In this document: positions 19,120 to 27,035 of the stretch, piece by piece | Numbering within the stretch: position 1 is the stretch's first letter | How the letters are laid out: the number at the start of each line of letters is the position of its first letter | NCBI GenBank assembly: GCA_001940725.1 | Contig: MDVR01000024.1 | Location: 1 to 64,000, forward strand | Length of the DNA: 64,000 nt | Source of the DNA: Candidatus Heimdallarchaeota archaeon LC_2 | GTDB taxonomy: Archaea > Asgardarchaeota > Heimdallarchaeia > Heimdallarchaeales > Kariarchaeaceae | Direction of reading: 5' to 3' | Position numbers and translations under genes: made by a program | The notes under the pieces: generated by a model | Database searches by the model: none | What the model saw: only the letters and a program-made list of their open reading frames with translations | Told to the model about the DNA's origin: nothing

Positions 19120-19542
19120 ATGAAATATACTCGCAGGCCCTATCCCTCTGAACCAAGAGAATTCAAGATAGTATTAAATATCAACTATGTGCTTATTATA
19201 TTAAATGTGCTGGGAGGTATATTGGTTGCGTTTCTAGATAATGATGTATTAAATGCAGGAGGGGGTTTCATCTTCGCTCTCATAGTATTTTATTATAATA
19301 ATAAATTCAACAAACTAGAATATTATGTTATTGATAGGCTCAAAATCCTCTATATGATTATGATATTCGCTTATTGTATCAGTTTATTGTTACTTGATAG
19401 ACCAAGTGCAATAATTTGGTTAGTATTTGTGTTGATACAATATTATACGGTAAAAAGTCAAGAGATAGGTCAATACTTTATTGATTATAGAAATCGAATC
19501 AGTCAGCGTGAAACTTTGAATATTCACAAAAAGGGATTATAG
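19120..19542 (+). CDS. four-TM membrane protein, unknown
   Basis: A 140-residue protein with hydrophobic segments at about residues 20-38, 42-60, 76-92 and 96-112, a basic N-terminus (KYTRRPYPSEPREF) and a basic C-terminal tail. No family is recognised. Start ATG at 19120. It is the only gene between tail repeats 3 and 4. Confidence 0.55.
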   Translation: MKYTRRPYPSEPREFKIVLNINYVLIILNVLGGILVAFLDNDVLNAGGGFIFALIVFYYNNKFNKLEYYVIDRLKILYMIMIFAYCISLLLLDRPSAIIWLVFVLIQYYTVKSQEIGQYFIDYRNRISQRETLNIHKKGL

Positions 19543-19615
19543 TTAACTACTTTACCAATAATTTTCATCAACCTCAACCAAACTAACTCATTAACGATGA
19601 TCAATGTGATATTTG

Positions 19616-19723
19616 AATGAAAACAACAATGCATATCAAGCATCCCAGAATAATCGATCCAACCAAATGAATCCCAATAATTCAGCTTATCATTCCAGTC
19701 GTGGGGAAGGAAGAAGAATATAA
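19616..19723 (+). repeat. RGG-tail gene-end repeat, copy 4
   Basis: Reads NENNNAYQASQNNRSN, then QMNPNNSAYHSSRGEGRRI and TAA. It is nearly as long as copy 1, and most DNA differences are silent or conservative, so the copies descend from a sequence that was under selection as coding DNA. Confidence 0.8.
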
Positions 19724-19750
19724 AATATTAAACTACCAGATCGATCAGGG

Positions 19751-20260
19751 TTAAAACAAAGAGTTCAGCCACTGAATGGCGTCCTCGATGTTTGAAAGAG
19801 GAATTATTTTGGAATCAAATCGAGTATCAATTTTTCTACCAGCTAATTCACTTGCCCATCCACCTCCCTCAGTAAAAGCACCTATTGGCTTTTGTAATTG
19901 CCATGCCAAAGCAAATTCATTTAGCGTACCTGCACCTCCTCCAATCCCAATTATTGCTGCTGAATTTAAAATAATGAATCTATTTCTTGCAAATCCAATA
20001 TCAGAGAGAATCTGAATTCCCGAAAATCTGTTACCTTCATCCCTATTTATTGTTGGCAGAAATCCTATCACTGACCCACGATCATATTTTTCTGAGTTTT
20101 GAGCTCCTTTGGAAGAAGCTTCCATAACTCCACCCATACCTCCATTAATTATGTCAAAATGATTATCTACGAGTGCAATACCTAATTTAAACGCAAAATC
20201 AAGCTGAATTTTATTTGCAACTGATGAGTTTGAACCTATAAGACCTATTCTTTTATTCAT
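19751..20260 (-). CDS. SLOG/LOG-like Rossmann protein (TIGR00725 type)
   Basis: A 169-residue member of the DprA/LOG superfamily. RIGLIGSNSSV at the N-terminus, IINGGMGGVMEASSKGA near 38-55 and AIIGIGGGAGTLNEFALAW near 100-120 are the nucleotide-binding GG-G-VM and GGGxGT-E signatures. Relatives include LOG phosphoribohydrolases and NAD- or nucleotide-sensing SLOG domains of defence systems. On size and spacing it resembles the conserved-hypothetical TIGR00725 group. It lies between tail repeats 4 and 5. Confidence 0.8.
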   Translation of the reverse strand: MNKRIGLIGSNSSVANKIQLDFAFKLGIALVDNHFDIINGGMGGVMEASSKGAQNSEKYDRGSVIGFLPTINRDEGNRFSGIQILSDIGFARNRFIILNSAAIIGIGGGAGTLNEFALAWQLQKPIGAFTEGGGWASELAGRKIDTRFDSKIIPLSNIEDAIQWLNSLF

Positions 20261-20383
20261 AAATATTTAAAGTATAAGAATTTGTTAAGTAATTTGATCA
20301 GTATTGAAATAATATGGTAATAACGGATCTCCAAATAAGAATTTTGCAAGTATGATCAAAATATAAATTCTCTTCATCTGATC

Positions 20384-20466
20384 AGACAATCTATAAATCC
20401 AACCAGATGAATCCTAATAATTCATCTTATCATTCCAGTCGTGGTGAATTAATCACTTCAAAATAG
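20384..20466 (+). repeat. RGG-tail gene-end repeat, copy 5
   Basis: Core reads NQMNPNNSSYHSSRGE and then diverges (LITSK, TAG). The part before NQM matches copies 1 and 4 with small insertions or deletions. It lies between the genes at 19751-20260 and 20532-22949. Confidence 0.75.
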
Positions 20467-20531
20467 CTTAAATATACTCATCGGCACATTAAATGGAAGA
20501 ACATTAAATCAGTATTCGTAGACCCTTCTAC

Positions 20532-22949
20532 TTAACTCCCAACCAATTCTTTAACAAATTTATCAGAAAGCTCCCAAAGATCATTAGCATTTTTAGAGAT
20601 CGCTCCATCTAATTCCAATCTCGATAGAATACGAGAGACTTGTACTGGAGGAATATTCATCATCTCTTCTTTTATGTAACTTAGCTCGATAAGTTCATTA
20701 TCCTTGATTAATCGGATAATTGCAAATTCAGGAATTTTCATTAATGAAGTAAGAGATTTTTCACGATTGGGAATTAATCTAAATTTGTACATTGTGGCAA
20801 TGAATTGTCGTTCTAATGTTGAATTTCTCTCAACTCGGGCTCTTAATTTTTGTATATCATCTTCATCAACTTTTTGTATTGGATCGTGTTGGGGTTTTTC
20901 TAGATTATCCAAAGTTAATTGAGATAAAGTCCACCGATAATCATTTGTTTGCTTTATTAAGCCATCAGCATTTAAATTCGATAAGACTAATGAGATAGAA
21001 TCAAGTTTTGATTTTTCTTCTAAGTTTTCTAGAGAGATAGGATGATAATTTAGTATGATTGACAGTATTTCATATTCGGGAACTCGATATAGATCTTTTT
21101 CGTGTGCAAATTTACTCTCAATATATCCCTGTTTTTGTAAAATATTGATAATTGAGGACCCGATTATTTTTCTGTCATCCCCTATAACGGGTTTGAGATC
21201 GTGTAACTTAGATACAACATCGTCTGGTACTATCGGTCGATCTATTTTTGTATCTACAACCCTAGTTTCAACTTTCTCTTTTGTTTCAACTGGTTTGTGT
21301 ATAGTCTTTGTTTTTTCCGTCGTTGGTTTAAAATCAGCTTTTTCCTTGAGAACATCCACAACCGCACCACTGAATCTGTATTTTTCATCACTTTCAGATG
21401 GATCGAAGGGTTTTTCGACCTTGAACTCAATATTGTTTTCAGTAACATCGATTGGTGAATCGACTTTAATTTCCTCAGTCTCGAATTTCTCGATTTTCGG
21501 AATTGACTTAATTTCAGGGATGATTTTCTCTTTTTCTTTTTGAACGTCAACAATTGTAGTTGAAACTTTTGGTGGTTTTTCAAACTTAGGAGCTGATTGT
21601 ATCTCTTCAGATCTTGAATCAAAGTCTTGCATTGCTTCATCTATGGCTTTATCAAATAGTTTGTTTATTTCTTTTGTTTTCTTTTTGTCTTCTTTTTTCT
21701 TTTTCTTAGGCTTTGGCTTACCTTTCTTGATTTCTTCTTTTATCCTTTTCTTAATTTTTTCACTTGATTTTATTTTTTCTTCTAAGTTTTCCATAATGTC
21801 TGAAATAGGTTGATTCAATTTTGATTCAGTTACAGAACCATTTAATACCTGTTTCTCAGATTTGACTTTTCCAATTTTCTCAACCTCTCTAGTCAGTTCT
21901 TGAATTCCTTTTGTATCAGCTTCTATTTTTGAGGGTACATGACCTATATTTTCCAATTTACTAGTGGGAGAGATCTCTTCAGCTGGGCTAGGCAAAATTT
22001 GATTTTCGCTTAAGATTTCAGATGAATGAGGTTTGGCTCGTTCTTTTAATTTATTTACTTCCTTAAAGTGTTTTAAGACGAGATCTTGATTTGGATCATC
22101 CAATTCCCTTTCAATTTTTTCCCGTTCCGGTGATTTTATTTCCTGAATCGACCTTGAGGATTGCCGATTGCTATCTAGAAATTCTATTATGGAATGTTTA
22201 GATATACCTATTATATCACAAATTTCTTGTTCTCTTTTATTGCATGCCTGAATTTTATCTTCAGATTTAATTTGCGAATAAAATATTGATGCTTGATTAT
22301 AATTATCTATAGCCGAGGCTAGTTGTTTTTTACTATTGAAGATTTCATTTGCTTTTTTATGAAATTTTTCAGCAGTGTACTTCAATGTGACGAATTCTTT
22401 GGTTTCAACATGAGCTTTTCTGTAATTATGGATCGCACGTTGAAAAACTTCATACGCTTCTCTTGGATTTTCTATTGTCCTTGCTACTTCGCGAATCTTG
22501 TCACCTAAATCAATCCAGCATTCTTGACTTAATGCTTCGTTTTTACCTTTTATGGCGTATTCAGAAGCTAGTTTAAGTCGTTGTTCAGCTATATCTAAAT
22601 CATTAATTTTCTTTGTTTCTATTCTGATTTTTGTTGCAGTGTTAATAAAATTCTCATAGGCCAGTTTCATAATCTTTGTAGCTTCTTTTTCCTTTCCTAT
22701 ATCATTGTATAATTGTGAAGATTGCTCATAGTACTCCAAAGCTGTTATTGGACTCTCACTACTTGTAGCTAGTTCCCTTGTTATTATAGCAGCTTTTTCT
22801 AGGATGGAATTTTTTTCTTTTGTTTTACTTATCTGTTCAAAACATTTTGCTGCTTGTTTGTAAAGTTCCACAGAATCAACCTTGTTCGTTTTTTCCGAAT
22901 TTTTAGCAAGTTTTAGCAACTCCTTACATTTATCAATCACATGCATCAC
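20532..22949 (-). CDS. alpha-SNAP-like TPR protein with C-terminal winged helices
   Basis: An 805-residue soluble protein. Residues 1-265 form helical hairpins of the SNAP/TPR kind (ELYKQAAKCFEQISKTKEKN, ALEYYEQSSQLYNDIGKEKE, AIDNYNQASIFYSQIKSEDK), with A-x2-Y-x2-A spacing reminiscent of alpha-SNAP. A long charged linker with K-rich coiled coil follows (about 270-590, including PKPKKKKKEDKKKT). The C-terminus has two winged-helix-like units (about 600-670 and 710-800: FAIIRLIKDNELIELSYIKE; VQVSRILSRLELDGAISKN). Role unknown; it could link a DNA- or RNA-binding module to a scaffold. Start is ATG at 22949, or the next ATG. Confidence 0.7.
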   Translation of the reverse strand: MMHVIDKCKELLKLAKNSEKTNKVDSVELYKQAAKCFEQISKTKEKNSILEKAAIITRELATSSESPITALEYYEQSSQLYNDIGKEKEATKIMKLAYENFINTATKIRIETKKINDLDIAEQRLKLASEYAIKGKNEALSQECWIDLGDKIREVARTIENPREAYEVFQRAIHNYRKAHVETKEFVTLKYTAEKFHKKANEIFNSKKQLASAIDNYNQASIFYSQIKSEDKIQACNKREQEICDIIGISKHSIIEFLDSNRQSSRSIQEIKSPEREKIERELDDPNQDLVLKHFKEVNKLKERAKPHSSEILSENQILPSPAEEISPTSKLENIGHVPSKIEADTKGIQELTREVEKIGKVKSEKQVLNGSVTESKLNQPISDIMENLEEKIKSSEKIKKRIKEEIKKGKPKPKKKKKEDKKKTKEINKLFDKAIDEAMQDFDSRSEEIQSAPKFEKPPKVSTTIVDVQKEKEKIIPEIKSIPKIEKFETEEIKVDSPIDVTENNIEFKVEKPFDPSESDEKYRFSGAVVDVLKEKADFKPTTEKTKTIHKPVETKEKVETRVVDTKIDRPIVPDDVVSKLHDLKPVIGDDRKIIGSSIINILQKQGYIESKFAHEKDLYRVPEYEILSIILNYHPISLENLEEKSKLDSISLVLSNLNADGLIKQTNDYRWTLSQLTLDNLEKPQHDPIQKVDEDDIQKLRARVERNSTLERQFIATMYKFRLIPNREKSLTSLMKIPEFAIIRLIKDNELIELSYIKEEMMNIPPVQVSRILSRLELDGAISKNANDLWELSDKFVKELVGS

Positions 22950-23158
22950 ATGATATCCTAGAGTGAACTGACCCTTTAAATAATCAATTCTTTACTTATA
23001 TAAAAAATACAGGTGTAAGACCGAAGATAAGAAGAACGAAACAAATTAAATTATACAAAAACGGAATTTCAAAATACAGTCATGTAGGAATCAGTATTTG
23101 ATATACTGATGTCTTGGCTAAGAACTAATTAAATTATACATGATTATCATAATTTGAG

Positions 23159-23515
23159 TTATCTCACTAATATTTTATTAAATTCAATAAGTAATATTTG
23201 TAATATTCGAATTAACCTCCCATCATCATGGGTTATACAGTCATCGAATTTTGCAGTTGAGATTGCATCATTCTCTATCTGTGTTATTAATCTCTCAAGT
23301 TCTTTACTCTCATATTCATCAATATAATTATCTTCAAGAGCTTTAAATGCAGCACTATGGAGAAGATTTAGATTAAGATTAATGGAGAATAGTAATTCTA
23401 TTTCATCATCGGATAGGATTCCATCACCCATTGCTATTCTAAAAAGGAATTCTCTCAAGATCATCATTTTGCATTCAATAGTTTTTCTGATTACAGTGGT
23501 AGCTTCGGATTTCAT
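23159..23515 (-). CDS. TerB-like small helical protein, paralogue A
   Basis: A 118-residue helical protein. The unit D-G-I-L-S-x2-E-I-x2-L recurs three times in loose form (AMGDGILSDDEIELL near 32, EDNYIDEYESKELERLI near 60, DDCITHDDGRLIRIL near 90), resembling the acidic ADG-x-(I/V)-x2-E-E motifs of TerB/DUF533-type domains. About 70% identical in its core to the gene at 26398-26751. Both have the same promoter layout, so this is a duplicated gene with its control region. Function unknown. Confidence 0.65.
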   Translation of the reverse strand: MKSEATTVIRKTIECKMMILREFLFRIAMGDGILSDDEIELLFSINLNLNLLHSAAFKALEDNYIDEYESKELERLITQIENDAISTAKFDDCITHDDGRLIRILQILLIEFNKILVR

Positions 23516-23534
23516 ACATTTATATTCACGTGCT

Positions 23535-23570
23535 TATATATAAACTATAATTGTGCGCTGAAATTCAGCG
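23535..23570 (-). promoter_or_regulatory. TATA box plus perfect 15-bp palindrome
   Basis: A TATATA element at about 23536-23543 lies 20-28 bp before the start codon at 23515, implying an almost leaderless transcript. Directly upstream of it is the perfect palindrome CGCTGAAATTCAGCG (23556-23570), placed where an archaeal activator would contact the BRE/TATA region. The paralogous gene at 26398-26751 has the same arrangement. Confidence 0.6.
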
Positions 23571-23638
23571 AATGCTTCGATCGACTCAGCAGACTTCCAA
23601 ATTACCAAGGATTAATAAACAGGTCAATCTTTTAAATA

Positions 23639-23776
23639 TTGGATATTGGTTGGGAATTACTTAGTATATTCCCCAATCCAACAAGACAATTGAAAAGAAT
23701 TGATACCACTCATACTGAAAAATATCATCCTAAAAATAGAGATCAAGGTGACTATTTCCCAGACAGTAATGCATAA
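23639..23776 (+). pseudogene. 3' relic of ATP synthase subunit B gene
   Basis: Reads in frame [20 protein letters not shown], then [25 protein letters not shown] and TAA, against the intact atpB end [49 protein letters not shown] four codons upstream of the first shared codon shows that only the last ~45 codons are present. It is diverged but still frame-intact, so it comes from a different atpB allele, not a fresh copy. It lies 14.4 kb downstream of the intact 3' end in the same orientation. Confidence 0.9.
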
Positions 23777-23784
23777 TAGTAGTA

Positions 23785-24153
23785 TTACTTAATTTCAATT
23801 ATTTGATTTATTTTGCCTAACACGATCTTGAGATGTTTGGATTTTAATTTTCCAATCGCTTTCTTGATAATTGACTTCTCAATTGTAAAAATGAAACCTG
23901 AATCAATGAAACTTGTTTTTTTGAGCTTACCCATTTCTAAGTGGTTATTGGTCATTTCTGTTTCCCATTGAGTATTAAATTTGCTTCCCGTTATCTTAGC
24001 AACGATAATATCATTTCCAGATTTATTATAATTAGAATTGCTAACAACCAAAACAGGGCGTAGTTTTGAACCTACTATATCTGAAAAAGGAAGTTCAAAA
24101 ACTAAAATTTCGCCTTGATCAAAACTCAAAGATATCTTCAGCTGCCTCCACAT
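23785..24153 (-). CDS. PemK/MazF-type toxin
   Basis: Endoribonuclease toxin family of about 115 residues. Features: QGEILVFELPFSD near the N-terminus (usual GDI-xxxxxPf), KLRPVLVVSNSNYN (RPvlVls), DIIVAKITGS, and SFIDSGFIFTIEKSIIKKAIGKL (the D-x-I/F-...-i-kkiG-l end). The preceding gene encodes its probable antitoxin. The ATG at 24153 would overlap that gene by 35 nt; a TTG at 24129 (11-nt overlap) starts closer to the conserved domain and may be the real start. Confidence 0.8.
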   Translation of the reverse strand: MWRQLKISLSFDQGEILVFELPFSDIVGSKLRPVLVVSNSNYNKSGNDIIVAKITGSKFNTQWETEMTNNHLEMGKLKKTSFIDSGFIFTIEKSIIKKAIGKLKSKHLKIVLGKINQIIEIK

Positions 24154-24313
24154 CTTTTAATCTTGTCAGTGAATAAAGTCGATATTCTGATTCCTCAAGC
24201 TCCTTTAACTTTTTTTCAATTAACTCTCGAATTACTTGAGTCCATTTTAATTCCTTAAAACTCTTCATTTTCTCATGAATGTCATCCGGAATTGATAGGG
24301 TTATATTTCCCAT
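24119..24313 (-). CDS. VapB/RHH-type antitoxin
   Basis: A 64-residue protein: NITLSIPDDIHEKMKSFKEL followed by KWTQVIRELIEKKLKELEE is the ribbon-helix-helix type N-terminus of short archaeal antitoxins, which bind DNA as dimers. The C-terminal 25 residues (YRLYSLTRLKDVEAAEDIFEF) would wrap the toxin. It overlaps the PemK/MazF-type gene and most likely autoregulates the pair. Confidence 0.8.
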   Translation of the reverse strand: MGNITLSIPDDIHEKMKSFKELKWTQVIRELIEKKLKELEESEYRLYSLTRLKDVEAAEDIFEF

Positions 24314-24528
24314 ATATCTATTTGTCTCACGCTAATATTTATTCATTTTAAATAATATACTTAAATATGCATAATATTATTTTCAAATTTTATGAAAAAT
24401 TGAGATCCAAACTACAATTTTGCTTAGTATTTTCATGTTTAATCTTGATTCGGGTTCATTTTGTCAAACTATCTGATTACCCCAAATCACTAAGTTTTTT
24501 GATGCTTTAAAAACTTCAAAATTAGATA

Positions 24529-25002
24529 ATGATGGAGCTAAATGATTATTTAATAGCATTATTTTTCCATATTCTATTTGTTTTTATGTGGTTATCTGTT
24601 GGAATCATCAATATTTTTCTCAAAAGGATTTATCGTGATGTAAAAGGCACCGCGCAAGAGATCAAGTTATTCAAATATGCTAATCTGGGGAACACTATGT
24701 CAATTGGAGCAGCATTAGGAACTCTTCTTACAGGTGGTTACATGATCGAAATTGGAAACTGGGGTTGGCTTCCATTTGATACAAATTTGTGGTTGGCAGT
24801 CAAGCAAATAATATGGATCATCTTATTCATTGCAGGGGGTGCGATAATGGATCCACTGCATAGAAAATTAAAGAAATTAATTGATGATGATGGATCAATT
24901 GAAGAGATGCGATTACTTGTAAAAAGATTGAATGTCCGAATTCAGATATTCTCAGGGCTTATCATTGTAAATATATTCCTAGCGACAAATAAACCATTTT
25001 GA
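24529..25002 (+). CDS. four-TM DUF2269-like membrane protein
   Basis: A 157-residue integral membrane protein with four helices (about 8-28, 52-70, 88-105 and 133-152). HILFVFMWLSVGIINIFLKR, the conserved glycines in LGTLLTGGYMI and MDPLHRKLKKL resemble DUF2269/CopD-like proteins. The role is unknown. Adjacent ATG codons at 24529 and 24532 both serve as possible starts. It lies between the two atpB 3' relics. Confidence 0.65.
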   Translation: MMELNDYLIALFFHILFVFMWLSVGIINIFLKRIYRDVKGTAQEIKLFKYANLGNTMSIGAALGTLLTGGYMIEIGNWGWLPFDTNLWLAVKQIIWIILFIAGGAIMDPLHRKLKKLIDDDGSIEEMRLLVKRLNVRIQIFSGLIIVNIFLATNKPF

Positions 25003-25006
25003 AATT

Positions 25007-25062
25007 ATTGATTTATCGGCAAACAATTTGAAAAACATCATCCAAATAACAAGTTTCAATAA
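25007..25062 (+). pseudogene. possible second, more degenerate atpB 3' relic
   Basis: The frame reads QFEKHHPNNKFQ and TAA, against atp[13 protein letters not shown]. In DNA, GAAAAACATCATCCAAATAA at 25030-25049 differs from atpB at three of 20-21 positions, and ATTGAT precedes it as in atpB, with a few inserted bases between. It starts 4 bp after the stop of the gene at 24529-25002. The match is short and the region AT-rich, so this is tentative. Confidence 0.45.
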
Positions 25063-25087
25063 AAATAATCAGATTATAATTGACCAA

Positions 25088-25633
25088 TCAAATATTCTTT
25101 GCAGGTAGATTCGAACCGCAATTAATACAAAATTCAGAGTTTTTCTGATTGTTTTCTCCACAAGCAGGACATACTTTGCTAGGCTCTATAATATCTGGGG
25201 TTATCTTTGGTTCCATTTCTAATGTTTCTTTAATATGTTCTGATTTTCGAGCTGCAGGGAATAATAATAAAATAATGCTTTCTTGAAGTTCCGCAGCCTG
25301 TTTAAATGCACCAAAAATCGACAGGATTAATGAAAAAGTAAGAATAATAATTCCGACTATGTAGCCGACAAATCCTAAAATCACTTTTTGAGAAGGTGTG
25401 CGAGTATAATACTCAATTTGTTGCGGATGATTATTGTAAAGCATAGAATATTTAGAAAGTTTATCGATGAAAATTGGCTTATCCGTAAAAGGGATGTATA
25501 AACTGTCTACTAATAATAATATACTTGAAATTGGAAATCCAATAATTAGAAAGTAAAACCAGGTTCCAATTTTGGGTAAATCAAAAGGCCATAATTTGTT
25601 AATTGAAGTTGTAACTTCTTGCATTAGGATCAA
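25088..25633 (-). CDS. two-TM protein with C-terminal zinc ribbon
   Basis: A 181-residue membrane protein: helices at about residues 26-45 (WFYFLIIGFPISSILLLV) and 86-110 (VGYIVGIIILTFSLILSIFG). A cytoplasmic tail ends in CPACGENNQKNSEFCINCG, a classic C-x2-C...C-x2-C zinc ribbon. Proteins of this layout are common in Asgard and other archaea with no assigned role. The start at 25633 is ATG; a second ATG follows three codons later. Confidence 0.7.
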   Translation of the reverse strand: MILMQEVTTSINKLWPFDLPKIGTWFYFLIIGFPISSILLLVDSLYIPFTDKPIFIDKLSKYSMLYNNHPQQIEYYTRTPSQKVILGFVGYIVGIIILTFSLILSIFGAFKQAAELQESIILLLFPAARKSEHIKETLEMEPKITPDIIEPSKVCPACGENNQKNSEFCINCGSNLPAKNI

Positions 25634-25777
25634 TTAAAGATTCACTATGATAATAATTTGTGTAGTTGGATAGATTCTGGTTCAAATTATGTAGATTTTA
25701 AGTTGGATGATACTTATATCATCTTGAATCTCTAAAATTTACGAAATAATTAAATTTACAAAATCAAACTCGGAACC

Positions 25778-26341
25778 ATGAAAATTCAACAAATAGACCC
25801 TTCAAATTATGAAATAAATAAGACAGTTATAATGACCTATGAATCGGATTTCTATTATGATTTAAACCTTGAAAGCAACGAAAATGGTTGGAAAATTAAT
25901 CTTGAATTGAAGGAATTACAAGAAACTTATATCAAAAACTGGAAGGAACCTTTATTTTCAACCCATAAGAAGCATTGTGAGTTTTTTTTTGTATTTGATG
26001 AAGCCAAGGATCCATCATCTCACAACGAAAGTATCGAGATTGGATATCTTACGATTGGTCAAGACGTCTGGAATAAAACACTTAGAATTTGGGACCTTTA
26101 TATCGATAATGATTACAAAAGGAAAGGAATTGGTACAAAATTAATAAAAAAAGCAATACAAAAATCTAGAGAATACGGCTGTCGAGCATTAGTACTTGAA
26201 ACACAGAGTTCAAATTATCCTGCGATTCAATTCTATAAAAAATGTGGATTTGGGTTAATTGGCTTTGATGTCATAGCTTACTCGAATATAGATATTGAAA
26301 AAAAGGAGGTAAGGTTGGAACTGGGATTAAAGTTGGATTAA
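25778..26341 (+). CDS. GNAT-family N-acetyltransferase
   Basis: A 187-residue acetyltransferase of the GCN5-related family. The core is visible as LRIWDLYIDNDYKRKGIGTK (acetyl-CoA pyrophosphate loop R-x2-G-x-G), LIKKAIQKSREYGCRALVLE and NYPAIQFYKKCGFGLIGFD near residues 105-165. The N-terminal 90 residues fit the RimI/streptothricin-acetyltransferase-like layout. Acceptor substrate unknown. Transcribed alone, with an AT-rich promoter region before ATG 25778. Confidence 0.85.
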   Translation: MKIQQIDPSNYEINKTVIMTYESDFYYDLNLESNENGWKINLELKELQETYIKNWKEPLFSTHKKHCEFFFVFDEAKDPSSHNESIEIGYLTIGQDVWNKTLRIWDLYIDNDYKRKGIGTKLIKKAIQKSREYGCRALVLETQSSNYPAIQFYKKCGFGLIGFDVIAYSNIDIEKKEVRLELGLKLD

Positions 26342-26397
26342 TTCTCAGAGGAAGGATAACCTTACAATTAATAATTTTTATTAATGTGGTAAACACA

Positions 26398-26751
26398 TTA
26401 TCTCAATAATATCTTTTGATATTCAAGAAGTAGTACTTGTAACATTCTAATTAATAGCCTCTCATCATGACTTATACAGTCATTGAGTTTCGCTGTTGAG
26501 ATCGCATCTTCTTCTATTTGTTTTATAATTCTCTCAAGTTCTTTATTCTCATATTCATCTATAATATTGTCTTCGAATGCTTTAATTACGGCATATTGAA
26601 GAAGATCTAAGTTTAGATCTATAGAGATCAAAATATCAATTTCTTCAGAAGATAAAATTCCATCACCCATGGCAATTCTAAAGAGAAATTCTCGAAGAAT
26701 TCTGCATTTGCATTCAATTAATCCTATGATTGGTGTTAGCTGGTTTTTCAT
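26398..26751 (-). CDS. TerB-like small helical protein, paralogue B
   Basis: A 117-residue paralogue of the gene at 23159-23515, aligned over the whole length (REFLFRIAMGDGILSSEEID; EDNIIDEYENKELERIIKQI; NDCISHDERLLIRMLQ). An upstream frame extends farther, but the start at 26751 (MKNQLTP...) matches paralogue A in length and puts the TATA box about 20-30 bp upstream, so I prefer it. Function unknown; two copies with the same operator suggest shared regulation. Confidence 0.65.
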   Translation of the reverse strand: MKNQLTPIIGLIECKCRILREFLFRIAMGDGILSSEEIDILISIDLNLDLLQYAVIKAFEDNIIDEYENKELERIIKQIEEDAISTAKLNDCISHDERLLIRMLQVLLLEYQKILLR

Positions 26752-26770
26752 AGTTATATGTTGGTGTTGC

Positions 26771-26806
26771 CATATATAAACTGGAAGCGCGCGCTGAAAT
26801 TCAACG
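26771..26806 (-). promoter_or_regulatory. TATA box plus near-palindrome, as in paralogue A
   Basis: ATATATAAA at 26772-26780, then CGCTGAAATTCAACG at 26792-26806, one base off the perfect palindrome found before paralogue A. Spacing to the start codon is conserved, and an extra GCGCG run precedes the element. Conservation of this element between duplicated genes supports a regulatory role. Confidence 0.55.
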
Positions 26807-27035
26807 TGTATTTGCATCAATCCAATCAACGCCCAATTTATCAAAATTACGTAAATCGCTTCAATCTCATTCAAAAATATCAGCCAAAAAAAAATGAGAT
26901 TAAATTTACTCTATCACTCATTAGAATGGTAAAGTTTGTCCTTTCAATTAATCAGTGAATAGTTTCGCATATCAATTTAAGACTAAACTTCATAGTTTAC
27001 TATAATTTAAATAATTTCCAGCCAATATAGAATTC

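Noticed and set aside
23536..23580. Palindrome as a terminator hairpin
   Set aside because: It lies upstream of a TATA box at the start of a gene, has no following T-run in either direction, and is conserved before a paralogue.
26752..26874. N-terminal extension of the second TerB-like gene
   Set aside because: It would run through the TATA box and palindrome conserved with the paralogue and has no counterpart in it.
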